DNA from: Sipunculus nudus
Taxonomy: Eukaryota; Annelida; Sipuncula; Golfingiida; Sipunculidae
Direction of reading: 5' to 3'
Length of the DNA stretch: 64,000 bases
Assembly (NCBI GenBank): GCA_026874595.1
Contig: CM049310.1
Location: 18,454,058-18,518,057, forward strand
Shown here: piece by piece, positions 36,001 through 49,400 of the stretch
How positions within the stretch are numbered: position 1 is the first letter of the stretch
Layout of the letters: every line of letters starts with the position of its first letter
The notes under the pieces: model-generated
The model's database searches: none
Told to the model about the DNA's origin: nothing
The model's input: only the letters and a program-made list of their open reading frames with translations
Translations under genes and position numbers: made by a program

Positions 36001-37619
36001 TGCTTGTTCCCGCTGGCTGAAACATCGCATGTTGCGGTGGGTTGGGGACACGATACACGGGCTCACACTGTGCTACACATGTCATTTTTGCTGAGGCCCC
36101 TGGACCTATCGTATAAATCTGTTGCGACAGGTTCTACAATAAAATTACACTCGGCCTATGGACCATAATGTCCATCCAGCAGAGATATGTCAGAGGACAT
36201 GAAAGTCCATGTATGGACTTGTTGGGACTACGTTTTGTTTGGGAACTTTCACGCAAGCACAAAGTCGGTCTTCCGGTTACACGGCCTTGTTATGGTAAGA
36301 GACGCACATAGACTGTGTTTACTCACACGCTGAACCAAGTGTTAAGCAGCTGTATGGGAGGTAGTGAAACTATGTGCTTGGGTGGTTTTGCCGGGAAACT
36401 TTTATATGAAGCAAAACGGAACTGATAGGTATGATATTGCTCCTGTTTATGTCCCTTTAAAGGATCCGTCTTTTTGTGTGATGTAATGCCCCTAACTATG
36501 ACCTGCGGTGGTTCAATATGCGCATATATGCGTGAACTGAAAAATATTAGTATATAGTGGTAAAGAGGATCTAACAGGCCTCCACTTAAAAATACTGGAG
36601 CGAAGATTTTACCGGGACTCCTTGTGTTCTCGCAGACCCTCTTGTCGCGACTTTCACGCATATACGCACCTACAATGACAGACACATGATAGCACCCGTT
36701 GAAAATCGTATGAGCGATTTTTCATGCATGTACACGCATATCATGGTCGGGCAGAAGCAAACTTCACCACTGAATCACACTAAATCCGGCGATAGTTGTG
36801 GCCGAAGAATATCTATACAAACATACAGCTTTCAAATTTATAGAAATATTTAATCGAATAAATTAAATTTAAGCTCAGCCAGTCTGCAAGTCGTTCGATA
36901 AGTGCAGATCAGGTCCCGAAATAAATGTAAGTTTAAATGTTTCTCTTCATCATACTGGCAATGCGCGCATGGCTTTTGATTTTTTTTTTTTATTTTGAAT
37001 AATTTTAACCCATTGCTGATCAGTATTGTTATCTAAGTGAATCAAGGAACACTGTCTCGCAGACATATGTGATGTTTATTTGTCCACTTTTGTTATCTTA
37101 CTAAAAATATTCCTTTTTTTCAGAACTCGAAGTACAAGTTGAAGACATAATGTGAGTAACCAGATTCTGAAAATTTCCCTTGCAACAATTATAAATACAT
37201 TCATATATTCATAATTGTATAAAATTTAAGTATATGGAGTGTTATTATTCAAGGACGATTTGAAAATAGTTTGTAATTTGATTTATGTCCTGTGACCTGT
37301 TGATCTTTTGTTTATTGACCTGTCTTGGATGCTAACTGTATCTTTATCTTCATTTTTTTAATGATAAGTAATCAGGATAATGTATATCATAATTATATGA
37401 TAGACCATTCGGGGTTATTTTTATTGAAAATATCTTGGATGATATTATGTTATATCGGGCAATTCGCATGAGTTCAGTTTATTTCGATATAAGAATATCT
37501 GCCAGAACACACTATTATTTAACGCATACATATTCTTACAGGAACTCTCGGATTCGCAGAGAGAGTGGAAGAACTGACGTCGAAACAGAAGGTTGGTATA
37601 GAATTTCCTTTCAGTCTTG

Positions 37620-37679
<60 letters not shown>

Positions 37680-40630
37680 TTGGCGAAATCTTACTACATA
37701 CATGAATGAGAGGATTGGCACCTGTTATAATAAAGGGCTATTTATTATACATAAATACAGCATCTATACATAAATATAAAGAAGCCTGTTCACTGAGCGA
37801 CCACGAACCACAACTGTCTGTCTACCCGGATTCTTACCGACTGTATATAGATGGCGCGGTTTTGGTTTGTGGTTGACTACAACAGTATTGCTTCTCATTT
37901 GACCGCCCTGCCTTTAACTTGTGTGGTTTGGTCAACCACAGTCCGAATATCTTCGTCAAAAGCGTATTGTACATTATGTGGAGGATTGCCAGAAGAGCTT
38001 TCAACAATGCAGTGAGTGTCATCAGAGTCATTCACCTTCAGATCGGCCAACAGAAAATTAATCAAGTTCCTGATTTGCTTCTGTGCACCATCCAGACAAT
38101 TAACTATGAATCTATTCGATTTGACGTAACCTGCAGTAATCTGCACGCTTCATTGAGACGGCTTGTGAAATGGTCATTAACTAAACAGAAGTGACTAAAA
38201 TAAGTAGTCTCTTTCGTTTCGTGATAAGCGTCCTACCAATATCAGGTGTTTGACCTTTATCAGTGCATTTCAATATAAACGACTACTGATATTTTTCCAG
38301 TGGGTCTATGACGGTGTGTTAAAGACACCGCAACCTCTACAAGAATGTATAAAACTACCACACCGCTTGAGAGGTATATGACGTATCCCCATATGTAGCA
38401 GTTATGATAACAGACTAATGGCATGAATTTCTGGCCATATATAACGTTGTGTAACACCTATTTACTGACATGCGAATGAGTAATCAGTCGATTATTAGAA
38501 GCTTTAAATCTGTATCTGCAGCTCAAAACGAAGTAGAAATATACGACCAGACTGGCTTCAAAGGGATGAAGTACATTGCCGACCATGATATTCCTGACCT
38601 CGCGGCGCTATTCTTTGATAATAAGATTGGCTCCATCAGAGTCAAAGGTACGTGACCCTTTATACGCTTCACTATGCAGACCTGTGAATATTTCTTATAA
38701 ACCATTTGTTAGATCTAATCCATCCCTTGATTATAATGTATTTTTTACATTTTCCATTAAGTGCAACGAGGAATACTATAAGAATATGTTATTTCAAGTA
38801 TACGTTTCTGAGTATTGATTCCTGTCCATTATTTCACCAGAAGCATATATTTTACAATTTATCACAAAATTAAATTTTAAAAATCATTCATTCATAAAAT
38901 ACATGATTTATGAACAAATAATCTGATCAATAAATACAAGTCCTATATGTTTGTAATAACCACGGTTACTTATATATACGGGGCATATTAACTGTATTTT
39001 CAGGCGCTTCCAGCTGGCAGTTTTGCGAAGAACCTAATTACGGAGGTCTCTGCGTGAGCTTGTCCGAAGGAAGCTATGATCTTGGTGGGCCAGGAAGCAG
39101 ACCAGCGAAGGACACTGTATCATCCTTCAGGAAAGTCGGTAAGAGCTTTAAATCCCGATCAAAATGTTACAGTTTAATCTGCTCTCAAGTATGAGTTCAA
39201 AACTAGAGCTATTTTATTTAAAATTTCCTTTTGGTCATAGTGAATGTGAGCAAAAATACCATACAAAAAAACGTTAATTTAGCAAAACTTGTATTAATAT
39301 GATATGTAGTTTATGTTTTAAAGGTTCACGACCTTGTATTTGATCGATGATTTCATCATTTTAAGAATGTGTTTGTAAGATTTAAAAGAGGAAAAACATG
39401 AAAATGATATAAAATGATATATTCGAACTTAAACTTATGGATAAAGGGTACATTCTATATTTAAAAATAGACGAATGTTAATAATACATACAATATTAAT
39501 ATACCATGCTTCAGCTGATAAAAATTAGGGGCTCTACCAAAGTTGAAGATTTGCAATAATATTATCATACATGCGCTGAACTCAGGTTTGGTTGATTTAT
39601 CCATATCAGATTCCAAATTAACCCGGGAAAGACCACGTCTGTAGTAAAGTCTAATATTTAAATTAAAACGAAATTTCAAATCTGGGCGAAAGAAACTTAC
39701 TGCTGCGACCTGCAAATATAGATGTAATACGTGAAAATTTGTTTCATCAATATATATGATAAGACTGAAGATATGTTGTCATTATTGTTGTGCTTTAGCT
39801 ATTGTTACATAGAAACGCCAGTGATAGCTGCTTCGCTTTGTGGTGATACATGCTTAGTTTTTCGTACCTTTTACATGCCTTTTCTAACATCTCAGTCACA
39901 GTGATCTAGTGTATTCCATGCATTGCAACTCTTTTATGATACATAGTTCTTTTGTTGTTATCAAATCCAGTGAATGTGTAGTTCGGTTTCCGGGGAAACC
40001 GATAACATTTACTGTAATGTGTTTCTTACAAAGCAACGTCTGTCGCAGCAGCCTGCGTGTATGAAAACGCTGTTTACCAGGAGGGTGCGGAGACCTTCCG
40101 ACAAAGGGCGGGAGAGAGCTTCCGCTGTGTCTGTACTAACGGGGAAATGAACTGTCAAAAGACAGGTGAGTGTTAGGGGTCACTTACAAGATTAATGTCC
40201 TCAATAGTAAAAAGACAACCAGTTTTCCTTGTTTCCAAAATCTTTGTTAACTTTCAAACTGGAATATCCAAATTACAAAAATAATCTGTTTTTATTCCAA
40301 AAGGATGTATGTGAAGATTCAATAGATGTTTCAAATGTAAAAAATTGTAGTGTTTATCCAGTGAACAATATGGATGATTAAAGTTGCATTTGCGCATCAC
40401 GTTGCGATTTCGTTAACACCAGTTTGGCAAATAGATTCATTCAAATATCTCTTATAACACTAGTTCTTCTAGGATGCTTATAGTTCTTGTTCATTGTTTC
40501 GACATTTTCGATAAAATTGTACAGGGCAACAGATGTTTTTGTGGACATTGACCTTACTAGGTGACTCTTAACACAGCAGTCTATGTGCATTAAAACCTGT
40601 ACTCACAGAATGCTAACAATGGAAAAGGCA

Positions 40631-40698
<68 letters not shown>

Positions 40699-43410
40699 TT
40701 ATGATGGATTGATGGGTTAATGGCATTATTATACTAGTTAAAACTGAGAGCTTTCAAGTATTAATTCTTCTCCTATTTAACTACTGATATAAGCCATAGT
40801 TAGCAATTGAATTATCATTTAATGTGGTGGTGATTATTAACAATATATAGTTCGGTGTGACACTGATGTACCGGTACACTGAAAGCCATTGTATCCAGAA
40901 AGGTACTAAAGATTTGCATCCACCTATGAACATATATGCGCCTTTGGGTTATAGACTCCTCACTTTAGTCGCTTCTTCTGTAGTCTATGTTACACTTATC
41001 TGATGACTTATTTCAAATGCATCAGCACCAAATTTGAAGACACTGGTAGTAGGGTGTTCACTAATTAAGGCCACTAATTATAAGATCGAAATACACAAAT
41101 GCTCGTAGCGAATAACGACCACTGACTCCACCCTATTCAGATGAGCCGTTGTGCATGGTAAATGGCAACTTGATCAAGAAGGGCGAGTCGTTCATGACCA
41201 ACATGATGGGCGTCCCCCACAGGTGCGTCTGCTCAGAGAAAGGTGCAGAGGGCTGCGTGTCACAGGGTAAGTCAAAGGATTGGGAGTGTGGGGGAGGGGG
41301 AAGTATGTTGATGCATCAGATCTAAATGAAGACTAACAAGCCTGCCATCAAATGTGATTCCTTGCATCAACCTGTCTAGTACTTAGTGTAATCTCCTCAA
41401 GAAATCATTACTGAATATGAGACTAAGCCTCCAAATGATATTTGGTTTTACCTCAATTCATGTCCGCTTGATTGTCTATCTTTTTCATTCTTTGGGAATA
41501 AAATGTTTTAAAGAGTTAAGACAGTGTTAATATTTGATGAAGGAAGCATAGGCTGGAAGAACGACTTTTAAATTATAATTGTTGGCAGAGGGTCACTATG
41601 TTTCCTGATACATGTGTGTATATTTTGTGGAAGCATTGTTTTTATAAAGAAATGAATCACAGAATGAATGGCTAATTTTATTATAATCAGATGCTAGCAC
41701 ATTATAAGGGGAGTTCCTGTCTAGGTACGGAAACGTATGGGCATAACATGACAATTCTTACAGTTATACAGTTCATTTTTAAACACCCGTATTAAAAAAT
41801 ATGGAACGTGCTTTACGATGTGTGCACAGAAATAAATGGACACCAGTAACCGCACGATCTGATTTGAGTATTACGGTCTGCACGTGTCGACGAAATATGT
41901 CTTACCCTGCTGTTCCATTTACTTTTCTAGGTCCAAATAAGATGGAGCATTCTTTGTATTATTGAAATATTGAAGAAGTATTTGCATAAAGGATCAAGGT
42001 ATCTTGCCTTGAATGGAAGGGCGTGGGGGGGGGGGGGGAGAGGTTTAGGTCTTCAATTATAATCTCAGTATTTAACAGACAACATGTAAACCATGCAATT
42101 TTGAGCATTGTGTTGCAATAACATTATTGTAGACTTAGATATGTGAGTATAGCCATGGACACTGTAGTTACCATTGTGACGTCATAATCGGCAACATAGT
42201 GACTCAAACATGCCGACTGACTTATTCTCTTTTTTTTTTATTTCGTTAAGCCTGCAAATACGACGGCAAGTTGTACAACCATGGCGAAGAATGGACCGTC
42301 CGCATGAACAACTTCCCTCACAAGTGCACATGTCAGGTCGGAGAAACGGGGGCTACTGAGCGCTGCGTCGTTTCTAGTATGTACAAGTTACTATTATTAC
42401 ATTATTATTCTTTTCCTTTAAAGCCCTCAAGATCTTACGTATTTTATTTTTCACAGGAGGGTAATTTTATCATGTAGTGTTGTTCGCTTTTTCCAATACG
42501 ACAGTATGTAATTGTATCTATGCAAATCATCTTCATCCTATAAAGTGTGCCTTTATACTGTAGAAGCGGAAATATAGGGTTGCATGCATTCTTTCTATCA
42601 ATCAGTGAACCCCCATATCCAAACTCTGATATTCTAACTTCCCACGTTAAATACATTTGTGTATATATATGATTAAATGTTTTGGATCAAGTTTTAAATA
42701 TATTACAAACGTGGCTTTGATCTGGAAAGCAGCGAACACATCCATTTTGCACCATTCAAATACACATGATAAAAACACCTCTTGTGCACAAGAAACAAAA
42801 TGTGTGGTGAGGCTAGCTCAAAACATTATAAACTTCAAATTCTGCTCCGTTGCTTCTAAGTGTATCGTTGGTTATAGTAAACTATTCTATTTTTTTTAAA
42901 ACAAGTTAACGTCCTACTATGTGCTGACAGTCAGCTGGAAGATCAAGAATTCCAGCAGGCACATGACAAAACGGGAGACTTGCGATGTCATAATCATTTC
43001 CGTTCCTACAACTTTATTTTTTTTATATTTCCAGCTCAGATTTGCACATACGAGAGACAGTTCTACCTGCCGAATGAGGAATGGACCTCCATCAAGAATG
43101 AGGAGACGTTTAAGTGCACCTGCGTGAAGAAAGGCAATTACCTGGAAACCAAATGTATTCCAAGGGGTAGGTTATACCTAGTAATTAAAACACCATAAAC
43201 CACGCCAGTTCAGCACACAGGCATGGTTATCTAATGAGTGCAAGAGCTAGTTGTAAGAAACTACGTAGTAGTAAATATGTTAGACCATACTTATTGATTC
43301 TTCTGTATCTGTATATCTGAAAGATCTGTGGTTCCATATCATATAGTATTCTTGCAGTAATTTCTTTCACAACCAGCAATATATGTTTTATATTAATATA
43401 TATAATTATG

Positions 43411-43467
<57 letters not shown>

Positions 43468-46400
43468 CATAAAATAATTATTTCTCTGCATAAAAAGAAA
43501 ATAATAACAGAACTGCATAGTATTGTATGTAAATACACTTACATACACATAACTCGTATACCAGTTGATACAAATCGCGGGAAAAAAAGCATTCATCTTT
43601 CTTTTTCTAGATTGCTACCCTTCTTGTCACCTAAATGCGAAATGCATACGACTCATGAAGGACAAGTTCGAATGCAGATGCAATCCTCGTTTCTATGGTG
43701 ATGGAAAAGACGTCTGTGAACGTAAGTTTTTTTCTGACTTTTTCTATTAAAGTCCAAAGCTGCACTTAGGTCGAGTGAGTCTGTTTACTGTCCTGTTATA
43801 TAATTTTAATACTTTAGTAAACTTTTGTAATTTTCTCATGCTAAATTTGTTATTTATGAATAAAACACCATGTAAATTAAGAAAGGTCTAGTCCAGTAAG
43901 TCTAATTTGCACAGGTATCGTAAAATTATGTACTCAAAATAAAATGTCTTAATTAAGTAACAAATCAAGTCAAATACAACACAACGGTCAGCCTGTAATA
44001 TCTAATTATTTCTTTCACCGACAGAGGGCTGCACCTGCATTGCTTCTGGTGATCCCCATTACCAGACCTACGATGGCCAGTGGATCCATTTTATGGGATC
44101 TTGCAAGTATACTCTGAGCAGATCCACCTTCAGAGAGAAGGGAAGATGCGCCTTCAACATTGTGGGTGAGAACGAACACCGCAATGGTTTGAACCATGTC
44201 ACGTGGACCAAGGCTATCGAGGTCAACATGTTCGGGAAGAAGATCCAGCTGGGCCCAGGGCACACTGTCATGGTCAGAATCTTTATTCACCTTACATAGT
44301 TACCAGATGAAAAATAATCTTATCTAATGAAATACCATTTGAGAAAAATTCGCGCCCTTCCAATGAAACAGATAAAGCAAACACATGCCGATTCGTATCA
44401 TATCATCACGGAATATTAACCATTTTCTGGAGGAAAGATTCTTTTCCTATTCAGTCTCTCCTTGCACAGACGTTTAATTATATGATCTTTTTTTTATGTT
44501 TATTCTTTCTTCACGGAGACTTCAATTTTATATAACGGTGTGACTACCAATAAAGTTCTATTATATTTATACCTCAACAAATGCCATTTTATAATTTCTT
44601 TATATGATCATTTTTATTGTGCTTTATGCCACTTACCTTGAAATTAAGTTTAAGCTAGGAAGTGTCATGGGGATAATAAAAATATGATTCACTATTTGAT
44701 GCTTTCAGGTTAACGGCATCGTGAAAAATCTGCCTATTATAAAGCCAGAATACAAGGTCACTTTCACTGGTCGGATCCTCATATTTAGTTCCGGTGACTG
44801 TAACGTTTACGTCGAATTTGACGGCACCAACGGCTACATCAAAGTACCATCCCTCTTCAAAAACAAAATGGAAGGTATCTGTGGAGAGTGTGACGGAAAT
44901 AAAGAAAATGACTTGATGACAAAGAACGGAACTGACGTCACAGATATGAATAACAAATACGGCCGCATTGGTGATAGCTGGCTGGTGGAACACGGCATCC
45001 CGGACCCTAGCAAGTAAGAATAATTGACAGTGATTACGACCATTTTTATTTGGTTTATAATTATGCAATAGGTGGTGAGAAAACATGTTTCCATGCAGAT
45101 ATGTGTATACACCTGAATGTCAACAAAATCTTTCTCTTTTGGTGCATAGGTGCGTTCCAACGAAAGACGTTAAAATTGACTGCGAAGAACCAATGGCGAG
45201 TCGTGTAAGGGGACCGGAATTCTGCGGCCTTATCACGGACCCAACTGGCATTTTCAAGGCCTGTATTGAAAGTGGAAAGGTAGACCATGATGGGTACTAT
45301 CGTTCGTGTAGTTATGACGTGTGCTCTCATCAGGATTTGGGCGTGGATAAAATGAAGAAAGCAGCCTGTGATTCTGTGGCTTCATTTGCGGACGCATGCG
45401 CATCTGCTGGTTTCCGGCAGGTTTGGCGATCCCCAGAATTCTGTCGTAAGTTTCCTTGACATACACACAATATGCATTAAGAGATAAAATTATTCAAGAT
45501 TTCTTCTCCTCACACCTTGACAGATATACACATTGCGTGAGCAAGGCATATAATTTTACCCTCGTTCTACATATTTCTAACTTGGTGTAAAGAAAACCTC
45601 CTGCAGAGCAAACATAAAATATATTAACTGCTTTAACTGCTTCACAATATCCATGAGCATCGCTTACAGAACACTTCACACTGAGAAAAGATAATAAAAT
45701 TTACCAGTAAATACATTTGCATACATTCAGTAAAAATGTAAGTCTTTTTGCCTATTATGAAAAATATACCACGACGTAATATCAAAAGCTACATTTGCTA
45801 TTTGAATTGATGGGACTCTGTTAATAAGCTATTTTACATGGACTCTAATTCATTACTTTTAGCACTGCAATGCGGACCAAATATGTACTACAAACCAAAG
45901 TTGGTGGGATGCCCAGCAACCTGCACCCATCCAAGGGGGACAAACCTGTGCGACCAGCCATACGGTGATGGGTGCCGGTGTAAGCCCGGTTATGTATTGT
46001 CTGGCACAAACTGCGTTCACCTGTCACAGTGCGGATGCACCGACGACAGCGGATATTATTATCCGGTAAGCTATATTTATCCAGAGATATATTTAGTTTA
46101 TATTCTAATGTAAATATCGGACTGGCAAAAAGCGAAGCAAGCAGATAAATTCCTCTAACAAAAGAGATACTTGATAGTAATGGAAAGTTAGCCATTGAGC
46201 TACCGATCACTTCGTTATCTAGTGATACAAGTAATACTTCGTTAGCCATTTTATACCAACTAATTTGATACAGTAGAATATCAAGCGTCCTTCGGACAGT
46301 ATGCTAACCAATGGGTCATTTAATACTACTTTACCCTGTGGGATGCTACGTTAGACAGTTAGCTTTGATCGTATTCTACATTATCCAGTGGTATATGTAA

Positions 46401-49400
46401 TACGACTGCAGGAAGGTTTTCCTCAATACTACTTTATCAAATGAGCTAATTTAAATTATAATGTGAACTAATTATAATAACGTCATCCAGTGACCTCTTC
46501 ATATGACACTAACGACTGAGCCTCATTATGTATTCAAGGACAGACCCATGGTCTATTCTAATTAAAGTACATATGTATTGTCACTTTCCTAAAGCGACAG
46601 AAGGCATATCTTAAAAGTACATTTATATTTAACGCGGTTAAACTGTCGGCGCCACCTATTTTCTAACGTTACGTAAACATAAACAGGTGCGATGCTTCTA
46701 GCCTGCAGGCTTTTGTTATATCATTCATTCCTCATGTGTTTAGCTGCGTACAAGATGGTTCTCAAGAGACTGTAGTATCCTCCACATGTGCGCCATCCCT
46801 CAAGGTGCGGCCAAAGCAACAATAATGACCCGCAAAGTCCAGTGTCACGAACTCGCTACCTGTACTATCGTCGACGGGAAGCCTGCCTGTCGCTGTAAGA
46901 AGGGTTACGTTGGCAACGGTGTCACCATCTGCAAAGGTGAGACAATCTATATACATACGCTCCTTACAAATTTCGAATCATGTTAAGAATATTGGGATAT
47001 ATTAGAATGAACATAAATATGAGTTTTAAAATAAAACCCTTGACGGGAATATTTTTCTTAACAGTTGCGAATGAGTGTCCATGTGTGTGGATGATTGAGG
47101 CCGTTACTAAGATCTGCAAGATATCATTTCTTCCCTTATTGTTACAGATGTCAACGAGTGCTTGACAAAAGAACATAAGTGCGCTAAGGACGCCTTGTGC
47201 ATCAATACCGTAGGTTCATACACGTGCGCATGTAGAGATGGTTATTTCGGAGACGGACATTCCCACTGCGAGAGTAAGTTTTCTTTCCATTTTTCCATGA
47301 GTTATAATTTATGACTAATTTGTTACTTCTAAATAATCTCTCTCTAAAAAAGAAATTCTGCTCAATGTCAAATAATCATATTTCTTGTACCAGGCCCTAA
47401 CTACAGGGTTGTAGGGACTGTGATTGGACAGAAAAAAATGATAAATTACCAATAAACTGGCTAATTTGTATAATATTATAAATACATGTGATATAGCACA
47501 ATCATAAGCTATACTGTGGTTGGCTATAAGCAGATACTAATAACTTTGTGTAATAGAGATTGATAATTATTTTGTCGTTTATATCAAATTATTACTATAT
47601 GCCCCATCGCGAAAATAAAACCCCGTGAAATTATGAAAAATTGCCTGAGCGCGAAAACTGAGCCCCGTAAATTCAAAGCCAGCCACAGTATATGGCATAT
47701 TAAATTTGCTATGTTAGAGTTTTTATATGGAATAATGAACGTTTTTCGTCACCTATTTGTTTTCCATCAGAGGGTTGTACTTGTGAAGTACCGAGCACAC
47801 AACACTACAAGACTTTCGACAATCAGGTGATCGACTACAAAGGCTTTTGCAGATACTTGCTCAGCAAATCTGGCGTCGGTAGCTGCAATTTTGAAGTAGA
47901 GATCGAGAACATCGAGAACGCGAACCTGGCTAAGAACACAAAGGCGATCCACTTCAAGCTGTTTAACACCGTCATCAGTCTCAAACCTGACGGTGAAATA
48001 TGGGTATGTTCAGTATTCTAAATTTTACATTTACTCCCTGACAAAATATGTGTGGCCTTTGCTGAGACCCTGTTATCGATTTACCTCGACTAATAATCTC
48101 CTGATTAAGGATTTTAAGATGAACAGGTTGGAGCAAAGACATTTTGTCAGATACCAAAAGATACAATATGGTAATCAACAATACCCCTAAAATCGCCCTC
48201 AGGCAAAAAACTGGAAGCTTTATTTTCAGATAAAAATTGACAACCGCCTTTGCTTACAACTTCAGAAGTTCATGTTGTTCGGTGTTAAGGGGACATAATA
48301 CATGTATATGTTTCTAGAAACGACCCTTGTGCTTTTATCATGTTATGTTTCGCGAGGCCCTTTCTAGTGTTAAACGCTCGGCCCTCTCCGCTGCCGTGAG
48401 AGTGGGTTCTAGTGGTCCGTTTAAGGTCTGTGGTTTTCGCCGCGTTATCCACCCCTGCAGACTCCCGAACGCTTAATATGCGAGCATTGGAGAGTGCCTC
48501 GTATCAGTTATTATAACTGATTGTACAATCCATGTAAAATAAATAAAGATTCGAGTATAACGCAAGATAGGCAAGCGTCCTTTAATCAAAACATGATCTC
48601 TTAACTTACGACTTTTGAATTCCGAAAGGCTGTGTATACATTTTATAATGCTGTGATTGGCCTGGTTTTGAATGTTATATGTTCCAATGGTTCTCAGGGG
48701 CGGATTCAAGGGAGGGGTTTACAGTTTAAACCCAGGGACCGACACCCTAAAGAGTCTAAAGAAAGAGGATTGAGTCTTAACAATTCGATAAAAGAAACAT
48801 ACAAAAATCTCACGGTATGGAAAAGTTAAGAGCTCCAAGTCCTCATGTCCTTCGTTAAACTGAAGAAAACGCATATTCTTGTCGAAGCTAACAGGGTAAG
48901 GAACAGGGTACTCTCATTTTAAGAGAGAGTGTACGTTATGAGGAACAGGGTACTCTCATTTTAAGAGAGAGTGTACGTTATGATGTACTTACTTATCATG
49001 TTCTCGTTCAGGTTAACGGAAGACGCCGTACGTTCCCCGTCTTGAACCTTGGACACGACCTTAGACTGCGCAGGATTGGCCACTACCTGATGGTTGAGAG
49101 CAAAGCATGTGGCGTACAGGTGATGTTCGACGGACAGTCATCCGCTTTCGTACATACATCAAAGATCCACGTAGGCGAGATGTCTGGCGTCTGTGGAAAC
49201 TGTAATGGTCTACCGGATGACTACAGGACCAAGGAGGGCCGGGATGTTTCCAATGATAATGACGCTTCTGAAAAGGTCGTGAAGAGTTACAAAGTAGACA
49301 AGGATCAGAAGTAAGTAAAATTGGTTACATTATACTGATAATGATGAATTATGAACAATTCTTAGTGTATGATGGTATCAGATAAAACATCATCAAATGG

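Noticed and set aside
36323-36685. 120-codon minus-strand frame in intron 2
   Set aside because: Composition and lack of similarity give no support.
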